DNA from: Nageia nagi
Lineage: Eukaryota; Pinophyta
Assembly: GCA_050084985.1 (NCBI GenBank)
Contig: JBITNC010000001.1
Location: 177,878,001-177,942,000, forward strand
Direction: 5' to 3'
DNA: 64,000 nucleotides
The notes beneath the pieces were generated by a model. The model saw only the letters and a list, made by a program, of their open reading frames with translations. It was not told the origin of the DNA and did not search any database. Positions 1 to 13,229 of the stretch are shown piece after piece. Each line of letters begins with the position of its first letter. Positions within the stretch are counted from its first letter, which is position 1. The position numbers and the translations under genes were made by a program.

Positions 1-628
1 TAGCACATTCATCTTCAACTAATACATCACCCTCCTCATCAAGTTCCTCAATATTACCCACTTGATTAACTAATGGAAATTATTTTGTTAATGGTGGATC
101 CTTTGTATGATTATTAATATCTTACAAATTTATTTGAGTCTCCTAATGAATCAATTCTTCTAATATTATGTGGGGAATAACATCCATAATAGGCTCAACA
201 AGTGATGTCTCTTTTTCTTGTTGACCAATATCCTCTATTGAAAATTTAGGAATTACTAATGAAACCACCTCATAATTGGTAATATAATCTACAACATCAA
301 TATTTTTATGGACATAAAAACTTCCATGAGCATATGTGCCATGATTCTTGATACTAAAAGACCTCATATTTTATGCAACTTCAGTTCTATGTGCGAAGAA
401 TCCCAAATTTGGTTCTCTTGGAGTAATATTCATATCATTTGTAGTATTATGCCCTTGCAAATCATTAATATGCCATAATTTTTGTTGTTTAATCACTTCC
501 TCATATTCTTGAATGAATGCAACAATGAATGTATTTTTTGCAACATGTAACTCACTAAGTAATTTGATAAACTTATACCTATTTTCTCTAGAACCTATGA
601 CCTTTCTCAAGGTTTCCTCATCACTCAA
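1..628 (-). pseudogene. Unidentified broken reading frame
   Basis: A single minus-strand frame runs from about 628 to the window edge and is interrupted by four stops (371-373, 143-145 and two more near 105-110 and 65-70). Each is TAA or TAG where a single C-to-T change from CAA or CAG would restore Gln, so the frame looks like a protein gene decayed by deamination. The polypeptide is hydrophilic, starts near SDEETLRKVIGSRENRYKF and ends in an acidic Asp/Glu-rich stretch. I do not recognise the family. A gag-like or other transposon protein is possible given the setting. It continues off the left edge and its true start is not visible. Confidence 0.35.
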
Positions 629-629
629 C

Positions 630-3600
630 TATGAAATAAGATATTATTCAATTAGAATATGAGTAATATTCAAATTCATGGGATATTTAGATCTTCATTA
701 TCATTTTGAACCTATTGACTAACTATCTTTCATGAACAGTGAGAACTAGTTATTGAAATTTCTTTATTTGAAGAGTTATCATTTATAGGCTTCTCTATCA
801 TATGTCCTTATGATTTAGAAAGATGATGTCACCTATGGATTTGTTCACTCAACCTTTCATATTGGAAAGCAACATGTGTTCTAGCAATCTTCCTTCACTT
901 GGAATATTTCTTAACTACAAGTTTAGTGGGCTAGTAAGAAATATGTGCATTTTCTTTTACTAGTAACATAAACTACTTTTGGAACATAATATGTAAATAG
1001 AAACTTTAATATATTTGATATTGTATCAAAATTGGATCAATTTTGAGAGAATTTACTTCCAAACCTCTAAGAGAAGCATATGCTATATGTTGAAATATTT
1101 TTAGGTACCCTTAGGATAACCTAGGTACTTACTATATAAAAATATTTAACATTTCATAATGTATTATCCTTGTTATTAACTTAGATAAAAAATGGAATAA
1201 TAATAACAAATAACAAGATAAGAAATAATCTAAACATAAATGAATGTAACAATGAATAATGAGATCATACTATTAGATCAAGATGACAAAAGTACACACT
1301 ATTGAGATTGAGATCAAGTGAAAGATAAATACCTATAAACCTTACCTAGGTGAAGATAATTATATGCAAATAGGAACTTACTAAGGATGATGATGATCTT
1401 GAAATGCAAACCTCACAATGCATAACAAAAAGGAATAGTAGTGCAGATGCTCATAGGAATGTAGATGTTGAGTCTTGAATGATGATATCAATTCCTATAG
1501 TAGTGTGAACATTAAGCATACAAAGGAGAAAATTTTGCAACCAATATATGAAGCATAGTAGATAATTGACAAGTCAAGTCAAACATATAATAATGGAATA
1601 TGGAATAACAAATATGCTTACGATAAAAAGATCCCAATATCAATAGGAAACATTAAGCAAAACCTAAACTTTGAAGTGGTACTTTCTATTTATATTGAAA
1701 TATTAATAACTTTCCCTACAATCATACTTACCCTTATATATTCAATATATCCTCTAATTTCCCTTTAGGAAGGCTAATGCCAATGCTGGGGTACCTAGCA
1801 CATAAAATAATAAGATTGCATGTGAAAGAAATAAGAAAATACCAATAACATGATAAGCAAGACCACCTTAGGTGAACCAAAATTACATGTCAATATAAGG
1901 TTATAGGTAAATTCACTTATATATCTGAATTCTCATAGGTTCTTAATTTGGTTCAATAGCTAGGACATCATTTATTAGTATCATATCATTGTTATTCTTA
2001 GCTATTGTAAATTGATACTTCAATACTATATCTTTAATTATTATTTACACTCTATTATTTTTCAAATATTTATTTTATTTAATTATTTTAATATTTTTAG
2101 TTTTAACAATGCTTTTTGATGGGGTGAAATGATAAGGAATCCTAATGTGGTAATTTTGATATTTTTCTTCACCTATCATTGTGAATAAAGGTTTTATTTC
2201 ATTACCTAGTTGGTAATATATCAATTGAATATGGACATATTGAGCTTATGAATAGCTAGGTTGAATTCAACCTTTGGAATCCATATTTTTATTACCCATA
2301 GACCTTGGTTTTTATTCAAAATAAACTTCAACAAATCCCATCCCTAGATGTGTAACTAGACTTAACTATCTCTACACTTTTAGCCATAACATATAAGGGT
2401 TAATCTAATCCATTTTGACTTTACCTTTTTTAATAATGGGACCTCCCACTTGAGGGATCCCTCAGGATCATCCTCATAACCCCATGGTTTGTATCCCTTC
2501 CAAAATTTTAGAGCAACCCTTAATGTTGTAATGGAATACAAGTAAATCTAAATGTATCCTACTTACAATCCTTTGTTAGTGTAGTTAAGGGTCAATAGTA
2601 AGACCACTAAAAAAATTAGGATCAAACTAAAAAAAACTAAAGGAAGATAGAAAAATAAGAGAACTAGAAATGAATCAAGTCAAATTCAATGGATACCTAA
2701 CTAATTTGACTCCATTTATATTTTAGAGATTTTAGAGAATCTCATTGGAAATGATGTAGTCTACACATATTCCCATGCCCTAATAATTTTATATGTCTAA
2801 GAACCTCTTAAAGGTACCTTTGAAATTAATCTTGCAAATATTGGGAACTAACTAGTGATTTAAAAATAATATTTATTTCCAATGGATACATTATCATAGA
2901 ATTCACCATGCTCATAAATTAAGGCTTTTTACATGGGATATTACAACACAGGGTTCACAAGTTTGTTTATGCAACCATGGAAATCAAATTTTGACCCCTA
3001 AATAGAATCATTAATAGCACTAATTTGGATTAAATATTATGTATTTCCCCTAAACATTTGGTAGGATAACATCATTAAGTTGATAAGTGATGTGTTTAGT
3101 ACCTACATAGGATGCTCTAGGTAGAATCTAAAAGGAGGTTCAACTTCTTTTTCTCGTATTTATGTTAAGACAATTGTAGATAATAAATTATGTAAATAAA
3201 TAATATAGGCACAAAATAAATCTACCAGGATAACACTTATTCAAATAAACAAATACACCTAATAATGATATGATAATCCTTGAGATGTAGCAAGGAACTA
3301 TGAAGGAATGGATCAGATTAGAGATGTACTTCAACAAGGGTTATGAGTCATGCACAACTAAATGATGAATTCTCCTCTATTCATAGCTTTAGATCATGGA
3401 TTCACATGATATGGAGGGAATATGAACTCTACAATGTGGATGCCATAAAGCTTTTATAATTAGATAATGTGCAAAATATAACATGTAATAATAGCTTAGA
3501 GTAAATAAATCTTCCAATAGGTGGCATCAAGAGACACCATAAGTATGATGTATGGGACAACAATATATTAGAGAGATCCAATAGCGATGTCAACCTCCAA

Positions 3601-4859
3601 CTCCTGCATTTATAAACTGCAAGGAAATAGAAATGAGTGAAATTTGATTTATAGGATTAATATAATCATTATTGTATTCAAGATACTTTAAAATATGAAC
3701 CATGGTAAATAATATAGCATTTAATGTAGCACATGGCATTACACTATAATATCAACTTTATATTAGCATTTGTAATATTGTTTTTAACACTTTTAGAGAT
3801 ATCTATAATATTATTTATTAAATAAATAATAAATCATTTTCAAGAGTCTACAACAGTCATGAGTAATCCACTTCTAGTAGAATTTGAACTAAAGGTTAGA
3901 TAAAATATATCAAGATAATAAGTGTACTATGATTCCATCACTTTTAGATGTATAGCCTATCATGAATATGGTCATTTAGTAAGATATTATCCAACCTTGG
4001 TACTATACATAGAGGATCCAACCCAAATCCAATCAATTCCCATTGCATAATAAGGTCAAAAGTAAGATTTAAGGGTATTATAAATACTTTCAATGAGAAA
4101 TATAAAATATGACAAAGGAAAATGTCAAATGAAATTAGGCAACATGATAGGCTGATATATTGATAGAGGTAACTCAAATTTAGTTTAAAATTATTAGATT
4201 TGAAGTTCTCATGTAAACTAAAGAAATGAATCCTTCTTTTGACTTTTCAAGCATGGAGTTGGTGCCTATTGACTCCACCCTACATCCCCACCACCCTTTC
4301 ACCTTGTGTTGTCAGCTTCTATACTTACTCCCCCATGTTTTTTCTCTTTTATTGGTCCCCTTATCTCTTAAACTATCTCTTCTTCTCTCCCATTTACATA
4401 TATCTCTTTTCCCTTGGATCCTCTTCACCTTCCTTGTCTCCTTTTCCCTTTTTAATACATTCTAATACTCAATTATGATCCTCACTAATCCAAATATGTG
4501 ATCATGTTTATAGTAAAACAAATAAGGAAAAAACACCTCTTGGGATTTCCCAAATATGAACACAATAAAATAACTTGAACTTATAAGGTTTTAGAAGGAA
4601 GAAAAAGAGAGAGAATCTAAGAATAAGGAAAGAAAATAAGAGAGATATGATTATTAAAGTTCATCACGACCTTATATGGTATTGATTCCCAAAAATTGTC
4701 CAAAATTATAATATAAGGATTTGAAAAGTCTCCCTAAATAACTACTTTTCAAAATATTAATCTTAGAAACAAAACCAAAAGTTATAATGTTATAAGAAAC
4801 TAGAATCTCCCTAGATACCTAAAAAAATATATCATCAAAAAATATAAGTTAGTATTAAT
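630..4859. other. AT-rich intergenic DNA without a recognisable gene
   Basis: No coding frame of believable length or composition is visible. Short motifs such as the imperfect inverted repeat around 1107-1130 (TAGGTACCC ... CCTAGGTA) occur, but no element ends could be fixed. At 4240-4460 there is a pyrimidine-rich stretch and at 4570-4650 a purine-rich one. Confidence 0.5.
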
Positions 4860-6411
4860 TATGAGCACAAGCCTCCCATGGGTTTTTAGGAGGGGCCTTA
4901 ATTCTTTAGCAATAATCTATTTTCTAAGAAGTTGGCATTATAATGACTAAAGGAATCCTTATCACCAAAATAAGAAATAGGCACACAAGAGAAACATGAT
5001 GTTTCATAAACTTATATAGGGAAAATGGTGTCATAAAATAATAAACTTAGTGGAAAATTATACAAAGCATTAGATAAAAGTTCCTAAAGAAATTATGGAT
5101 GGTTGGGGGGATTTAAATACCAAAATATTAATTAATGAACAATGAGGAAAACTTAGGATAAATGAAAAAGATTGATTTCTAATAGCATATACCAATCAAC
5201 TAGAGCTTATTTATATCCATTATATAGGTTAAAAGAATACATGGAACAATAAGTAAACGAAAGGAGATATCATGATATCTCAACTTGATAGGTTATTAGT
5301 AGGAGTAAATATTCTCAAGAGGTGATAATACCAATCAAAAGTTCTAGATATATTGACATCATACCACTTTCCAATTTATTTAACTATTAATATAAGGATT
5401 TATCTCAAAAATAAGCCATTTTATTTTAAGAACTTTGGGCTCCCAAAAAATCCATACGTAATTTAAATACAATAGGAACAAATTGAAAGGGTGGATTAGA
5501 ACACAAAGGATTGACTTTCAAAAGTAGAGAGGATAGTTAAAAGTTGAAACTCAAGAAGTAGCCAACAGGATAAGGAAAGGAGCAATGTTTGAATAACTCC
5601 TTGCTAAGGAGAAATCCCTCCTCAAATAAGTAGAAGATTTGGATGCGAAAGGAGAAATTTATTAGAAATAAAGAGCAAGAATCATATGTATTTGAGAAGG
5701 ATATTGTAATATTAAATTATTTAACTACTTAACTTTTGATTGTAACATCTAAAATCCATTAGAAACCCTAAAAAATTACCAAAGTTTCATGTAGGACACA
5801 ACTCCAAGTATGCATAAAGTTACTATCCAATCTTTTTGTTCATTTTTATATGCAAATTCAAACCTATCAACTACCAAATAATAAAAAAATTTAATATATT
5901 ATAACCTTATTTTCTTAATAAAAAATGAGGATCTTCTCAATAAAATCATATCAAAGGAAGTAAAATTCATAATTGATAGTATGCAAGTAGGAAAATATTG
6001 AGATCTAGATGGTTTTTTGATGGACATTTATAATCCGTCTAGGAAATCATTTCTAAGTATGTAACATAAGCATTGAAAGAAAGCATGTTAAATGTTCATA
6101 TCCTAAAAGGGCTCAACTATACAAATTGGTCATGATCCCAAAGGGATGAGATAAAGATGGCATAGATAATTACTACCTAATTTCTCTATGTAATGTATGA
6201 TAGAAAATCAAGATCAAACTGATGGAAAACAAACAAAAAAAATACCCCCTAAAATTATATCCTAAGAGCAGGGAGTCCTTGTGCAAGACATAAAAATATT
6301 AGATGATATTATTTTGGCTTAGGAATCATTTTCTACCCTCACCAAGATGGAAAATAAAATAATGTTCTAAAATATATACTTATCTAATTCTTATGATAGG
6401 GTCACCTTAAG

Positions 6412-7035
6412 GTAACTTTTAAGATCCCTCCTTTAAAATTGACCTATAAAATCATGGTGAATCTACTTGAAAAATGATTAGAAATGATGGAATTTTTTTG
6501 AAAAAACTATGTAAATTGGAAAATAACTTTTATACAAATTTCAAAAAATGATATGAAAAAATACTAAAAAATCAACAAAACATTGGGTATAAAATATATT
6601 GTATTATGAATCTTGTTCATCCATGTATTTTTATTTTACTTGGATCCACCTCGATAAGTGGGTGTAGGAGGGCTTGCCCCTATTATTATCACAAAAAGTA
6701 CATGTATTTTTGTATATCAATATTTGATATATAATCATTTTCTAGAAATATTTTTTGCAACCATTTCAACACCACATCTATGAAATGATTTCAACATCAT
6801 ACACTCTATAGTTAGTTTGGTATTACACACTCTACAACTAGTTCAACACCATACACTCTACAACCAATTTGACACAATACACTCTACAACCGGTTTAACA
6901 CTAAATACTTTATAATTGGTATGACACCATATACACATGCAACTAGTTTAACATATTTACACATGCAAGCAATTGACCACCACATTGATATCATATCTCA
7001 TTATAACTCGTATGACACCATTTACCCATGCAAAC
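6412..7035 (+). mobile_element. Insert in LINE reverse transcriptase, carrying a minisatellite
   Basis: Between the SYDRV block and the SRGI..GGLISPYLF block of the LINE there is about 0.6 kb of unrelated DNA. Its first ~105 bases align by eye with 25116-25220 (shared core TTTTAAGA.CCCT, GACCTATAAA, ATGTAAATTGG). Its right half (about 6765-7030) is a degenerate tandem array of 24-27-base units around CACTCTACAACCAGTTTGACACCATA. No coding capacity is visible. Target duplications could not be recognised. Confidence 0.45.
6765..7030 (+). repeat. Degenerate minisatellite, about 25-base unit
   Basis: About ten loosely conserved units contain ACTCTACAAC, GGTTTAACAC or GTATGACACC motifs. Units are contiguous with no unique spacers. 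Confidence 0.6.
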
Positions 7036-8236
7036 AATTGTTATCCATGGCCTCAAGAGGGATATGATAAGGAGGCTTGATCTCTCCATACCTTTTTATT
7101 ATCCATGCTAAGGATTCAAGTAGGTACATTAGTTAGATGAAGGTAAAAAACTTCATTTTAGGAATCAAGATAAGCTTAGACATGGACTTGAATCATATTC
7201 AATTTGTACATGATATCAAAATCTAGGGAAAATCCTAAATCCAAGAAGCCATTAACATTAATGCCCTTTTGGATAGTTAAACTAAAGCTATAAATCAATC
7301 CATAAATGATAACAAATCTAAAGTTATATTATCTAATATAAGGAGATGACTCTAGAAATGAATTACTCAAATCCTTAGATTCAAGAAAACATCCCCTCCT
7401 CTTGACTAAAATCCCTCTTATTAGTAATTTCCTATTGATAAACGATAAGTAAATAATAATAGATAATATTTCCTCCAAAATTAATCATTGGACCAATAGA
7501 TAGCTAATCTTTTAGGGTAGATTCATACTTCTAAAAGTAATGCTCCAAGCTATGTTGGTCTATAGATTTATACAAAAGAGAATATAATAGCCCAAATAGG
7601 TGTATTATATGCAACAATGAGGAAAAGAAAATCTTCCACCTACTTTTTACCTACCCATATGTTGAGACAATTTTGCACCATTGGTAAAATATTTTCAACC
7701 AACAAGGAACCCTAATCCCCATAATGAGAACCTTTTAGGACTACTAGAAAGCTAAGAAATTTATTTTCATGTGTGTTATATGTGCCTAAAATTTAGATCT
7801 CGATTTTATATGGTGGCATATTTGGTTGGAATGAAATAGTTGGACCTTCATCAAGGACTAAATATAAATAGAAAGAGCTTGGGACATCATTTCCAAGAAA
7901 ATATCTAAAATGGTTATAGTAAAGATAACATAATGGAACCAAATTTTGCTTAAGGAGGAAGGGATATGAAATATCATATTAGTAGTAATTCAATAACTTT
8001 AACAAAAAGAGTTTTGGAATGAGAAGACCAACCATGACTAGTAAAAATAAAATGATCAATCTAAGTAAAGAAAATATCAATAAGCTTCCTCCATGAAGGT
8101 TAATTTTTTTGTAAAAGGTTTTTTGTGAAAAGGAAGTTCATATGTATTTTAATTGTGGTAAAAGGAGGAAGAATAAGCTAACCCTAATGTACTTTAAGTT
8201 TTTTTAATAGAATTTTAACCCTTTCTCTCAAAAAAG

Positions 8237-9139
8237 TAAGAGTGGATAAACAAATAAAATTGAAACCTTTTCTTATTGTCTGAAGGATGTACAACATTCC
8301 TAGCATATATAAAATCAATAAATGTTTCACCATTTTAAAAATTTCTAAACTAGGTATTTCATACTTATTATTTCAATTAATTAAATAATTATATATTAAT
8401 TTTCATATTAATTATATCAAATTATTCATTCAAATTACCTATAATGCTATTTAAGGGTCTAATGAACTAATATTAATTTTGTCTCTCTCATAATCACAAA
8501 AACCTATAACTCTTCTCCATACAATGTAGGTGGTTCAATAAGACATACTATGCCTTTTTGATGAGTCATAATTAAAGAACTTATTTTTAACTACATGTAT
8601 AGGCTTAATCAACACATACATAATCTCTTTTATTTTATACCTATATGAACATTGTATTTTCAACCTATAACTACTTTTAACACTATTTTGAGTTTGAGAA
8701 CACCATAATATGGTTGGTATAGGATCATAATAATATTTTATACTTTTTTAATTTAAGCCTTGTAAGGCTAAGACTTATTATTTTGACTATCTCAATTGTA
8801 TTTTATCATCTATACAAGGCCATAATACAACTTTTTAGGACCTTTAAAATGATTTGGAAGAGGATGAATGTTGACCTACATCAGATATATAGGTATTTGG
8901 ACCTATTGAATCAAAATTTATTTACCTATTATTATCATTAATATATCTTTAATTACTTTAATTGATTGTCTAATTTCATATATATATTCTCAATTTATTT
9001 CAAAATTAATGTATTTATCTTGATAATATGTTAACCAATAATATCTTATGAGATCCATTAATGATATATTAGCTTAATTAATTTGCATTTATTTTATTAA
9101 AGCACTTGAATATATTAAGTCATTTTGGAAGATTCTTAT
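8237..9139. other. AT-rich spacer
   Basis: No gene or recognisable element seen between the LINE tail and the left LTR. Confidence 0.5.
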
Positions 9140-12100
9140 TGTGATAGAATTTCAAACCCCTTTGATTTTCATCAAACTAGTTTCACTAAGTGTGAAATCT
9201 CCTTGGTATCAACAAATATATGAGAACACCTAACTATGCTCTCCTTTTTGGGATAAAATTCCATATCCCATGGAATACCCTTAATGCCTAGGATTGTAAC
9301 CCTTTAATGAGTTCACTTAAGATTTTGTCATTGCTCTTGAATGAAGTCCCTATTATTCCTATTATATGTGTTTGTTTAAAAGAAAAATGGACTTATCTTC
9401 AATAAAAATAACCTTGAAATAGCAAGTAGACCGGTGCTCTTATCTCTAGTGGGTACATTGTCATACATAATAGAAAGAAGACTGAATATGTAAGGATATA
9501 ACATTCATACATTTATCCATTCAAATAATGTAATAGATAAAATTTTAAATGCTAATAGGAACAACCATAAAACATTTAAATGATGTAACATATGATAACT
9601 AGAACATAAAGCATTCACACATGAAATAGTAATTGAACCAACAAGAGTATCACCATTTTCGTTAATATAAAATTCTATCCATAAAATACATCAATACTTG
9701 CTTGCATAACAAAAAGAGAATTACAATAAATCAAATGATATATATTTTTACTACAATACTTGTAACAAAAAACATAAAATATTATCCTAGAATAACTACT
9801 TTGTACTGGTTTTATATAAGTATATATGATTTAAACAATCTACAACTTGGTGATTACCCTATGACATGCAAAAATCACTTGACTCAAAATGTGTAAAAGA
9901 TAAGGGATGAAAAAAAAAGATAAATGAATAAAAGACCACATCGACACAATACCTTGCTAAATAAGTTGTAAAACTAGAGAAAAGACTCTTTCTACATCCT
10001 TCTCCTTTGGTATTTGTAGAAGCATGAAGAATCTATAATAAACTACTAGCTAATTGATTCTATTTCAAAAAATAATCCTTGCCACCACTCCTTTGACATG
10101 CTTAAGATGTCTCTTTAATCACCTTAACTACCAAATTGAGAAAATTTCAATCCAAAAGCCACTTTTGCCAATCAAATAGTTCTAATAAGTCCTAATCTAG
10201 TATGGAAGCCACTTCTACCAATTGAATATTTCCATCTTAGTGTCATGAACCCATGCGCTATTCTAATCAACCAATTTCTCCAAAAGGATTTATTTCTTAC
10301 TCTAGCACTTTCCTCATAAGATGTGATGTCCTCATGTGAAAATGACTATAAATGATCAATGATACCTTGATATTTTTCCTTTCTCACTCTTCTTTCTAAA
10401 TAGAATTGCATTCATCCCTAAGGGTTGATATAGATAGAATTGAAAGTGATATAGGCTATGAAAGCATTGTAACTTTTATGTTGATGATACAAATTGAGCT
10501 TAAGTTGATCCTTAATTCCTTTTGCATGATTATCGACACCAAATCTTGCACTTAACTTTAAATCCAAGTTCTGTATTTTCTTTTTAGTATTTTAACTTTG
10601 TCAAAATCTTCATCTTAGTACCAAACTCCATTATCATACTTTGTCTTATGTTTATGCTCTAATTCAGTGTCAAGATGTATTTTTTCAAAGTTCTAGTAGT
10701 ATTTATAGTTATATAGATTCAAACAGACCTATCAAAACTAAATATAGAAGATAATATATAATTCTAATGGAATTATTTGGGCATACTTGGAACTAAATGG
10801 CTGAAACTCAAATCTCTCAATTGGAACACTTCATGTGGTTAATTTGATTCTATCTCACCATGATGTATGATTAACCACCATTTGCTGGGCTTGTGCTAAA
10901 GAAAAAAAAGTTGCCTGATTTCTTCAATATTCCAATGGAATTTGGTTTGCTTTACTTTATCAAATCTCCAAAAAAATTTAAATGCTCTTTATATATTTCT
11001 CTATTGTTTCAAAAAAATTTAGTTTGCTCCACCTTGCCAGATCTATAACAAATTCAAACGCTCTTTGTACTAGCTATGATATAATCTAGAGCTAAAAGTC
11101 TTGATTTGATAGTAGTAATTCTAGAATGCAAAAAGAAACATGACAAGACCAAAGAGGTAGTGGATATTCATATTCCAAATAAGTTCACATTGAAGAGTAT
11201 TCTTTTGGTTGAATCTAGGATGTGGAATTGACAACTTTACATCATACTTTTTTGTAATGTGAATTCCTTTGTAATCCTTATACTTATATAATACAAAAAA
11301 ACCTTATTACATCAATGCTCTTTGGAGTGTGTACTTACTTTGATTTGAGTTGGAAAGTGCATTTTGAATTATCTTTCGCAATATGAAGGATGTTGATGTC
11401 ACCTCTATCATATAGAATGCAGATTTCCTTTTCTATACATTTAGAATTAGTAAACTTTCTTCCCTTCAAAATTTGGAACTTGCTTTGCTGACTCAGCTCC
11501 TTTGGACTACATATTTCCTTACTTTTTTAGTTTGAAAAGGTATTTTAATTTTGGAATTATTTTTTTTACTCTAGAAAGCTAGTTCATGGTTCAAAATGGT
11601 CTAGATTTGGTCTAGAATTTCAAATTGATGCTTCAAGAGATCTATCACTAATAAACCTACCACAAACTTGAAAATTATTTCTAGCACCTAGTACCACCAC
11701 CATGACTACTGATAGATAACATAAATGATCAGAACACCTGTTGTACACTCAAAACACCTTTCAAACCTTATGCAAGCATTAAAACCCTTGTGTATTGAAT
11801 AAAACCCTTATGCGGTAAGGATAAGGCTTATACGAATAAAATAAAATAATAAATCAAACCTTATGTGGTTAATATAAGGCTTATGCGGATAAAATAATAC
11901 TTGTATGGATAACATAACCCTTATGTTGATAAAGAAAATCTTATTTAGTTAGGGGAAAAAGCCTTATACGATGGAAATGAGCCTTATGCAATGGAGAAAC
12001 TTGATTCTTTTTAAGGCTTCCTAGGACAAAAATAAAATAAAATGATACTTACAAATTATTTGACATAACTTACAATATTACTAGAGCTATTTGGACTAGG

Positions 12101-12163
12101 TTTTTGGTGCAAATATGTAAAATTATTTTGTAAAAATTGGGTATCTTTATAGGTGTTCTAACA
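9140..12163 (-). repeat. 3' LTR of the gypsy element (long version)
   Basis: On the minus strand it begins TGTTAGAACACC at 12163 and ends ..TATCACA at 9140. It matches 16493-18430 at both ends and along 10405-12163, but contains about 1.19 kb (roughly 9217-10405) missing from the other LTR. A tandem motif region with CTTATGCGG words lies at about 11760-12000. Confidence 0.7.
11760..12000. repeat. CTTATGYGG tandem motif in 3' LTR
   Basis: The word CTTATGYGG and decayed forms recur about every 17-25 bases, often as AAACCCTTATGCGG or AAGGCTTATGCGGATAA. The same array, longer, sits in the other LTR at 17885-18250. Confidence 0.6.
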
Positions 12164-12399
12164 TGGGCTCTGTATGAGACAATTGCTAAATTAATGAGGT
12201 AGTCTCAATAACCATAGCTATCTTCAGTATAAACAAAACTCCTAATTCTAATAACTTTCTATTCTAATTTGGTTCAAAAGAAAAGTTTTGACAATACTCC
12301 TAACTTATTACAAAAAATATATTTACAAACTTGTATGTACAGAAAGAAGAAAGAACACCTATGTTATCTTAATCAAGTGGATAGTACCTTTTAATCCTC

Positions 12400-13130
12400 T
12401 AGCCATTGATTGAAAATAACATTTGATGAACATATAGACTATTCAACTTATATGTATGACTTCCAACCAACTCAGAAATATGATATGGCCCAAGCTAGTT
12501 TGTTTCAAGTTTTTCTTTCTTTCTATCTTGATTATTCCTTGGATCCCAATAAAGGACTATGTAATGTAAGTAGAATAGTTTTTCTTTAACCTTATTGTAA
12601 AAGTTGTTGTAGTATTCATAAATTCATCTACAAGTATAATAAATACCTTTCTTATGGTCTCTTGTAATTCTACCAAATCATTCACTATTTGTTGTAATGG
12701 AATGAAATGTTCTTCTTCTTCAATCATAAGTTTTAACATCCTTTCTTCAACATCAAATGAATGCAAAACCTCTTGATCATATACTAGCTCATATGGTGAT
12801 TTTTCATTCTCCCTTTTTAGTGGAATGATGTAAGGATATTAGCATCAAAAGTTTTGAGCTCACTATAGTCCTAAGAAAAGACATCCTTATTTTTCTTCAA
12901 GAATTCTAAGTATATATCCAATTATTTTGATTCTATACTAGCATTGACCTTTAAATTCTTTTGTTCATTGGTTGTTCCAATACTAATGTTAGCAATTTCA
13001 TATTTTGAATGGCTTTATTACACAACTTGAGCATAGGCTCTCTGAAAATTATCATAGAGGGATTATAGACTAACCAAGCCTCTAGGAATGGATTTGGTTT
13101 TCAATTGCATGAGTTCCTTTGGGATGCTAA
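12400..13130 (-). pseudogene. Pol remnant: RT leader joined to integrase C-terminus
   Basis: From 13130 downward the frame reads LKTKSIPRGLVSL and later LKKNKDVFS.DYSELKTFD, the conserved leader found just before reverse transcriptase in one plant gypsy family. At about 12830-12800 it changes abruptly to SPYELVYDQEVLHSFDVEE, which resembles the TPFELVYGQEAVLP motif downstream of the integrase core. It continues to a DLVLYWDPRN..GPYHISE-like tail (about 12580-12470). Reverse transcriptase, RNase H and the integrase catalytic core are missing between these two points, so this is an internal deletion junction. Frameshifts and stops are present. Confidence 0.6.
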
Positions 13131-13229
13131 TCTATTCAGCCAATTTTTCTTCACTCTTCTCATCATAGATTATATTTTTGAATTGATCTTACACTTGCAT
13201 AAAATCCTTTATCTAAATACTATGTTCAA

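Larger units (their letters stand above)
4860..8236 (+). mobile_element. Decayed LINE (non-LTR retrotransposon), ORF2 remnants to 3' end
   Basis: Fragments of a plant L1-type ORF2 lie in the right order on the + strand, in shifting frames with many stops. MDGWGDLNT at 5095-5121 matches the endonuclease GGDFNT region, followed by a LDRLLV-like stretch near 5280-5310. DNYYLISLCNV at about 6167-6200 matches the reverse transcriptase NYRPISLCNV block, followed by an EQG..VQ...LDDIILA-like block and a SYDRV block to about 6408. GGLISPYLFIIHAK at 7071-7112 matches the RQGCPLSPYLF block and QFVHDIK near 7199 the FADDT block. A CIICNNEEEK zinc motif near 7600-7630 matches the C-terminal zf-RVT domain. 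The 3' end is a pyrimidine-rich stretch ending in a short A run near 8236. An unrelated insert splits the reverse transcriptase at about 6412-7035. Confidence 0.7.

Noticed and set aside
4226-4478. Two overlapping 79-codon Leu/Phe/Ser-rich frames
   Set aside because: They arise from a pyrimidine-rich tract. Two frames being open at once shows a composition effect.
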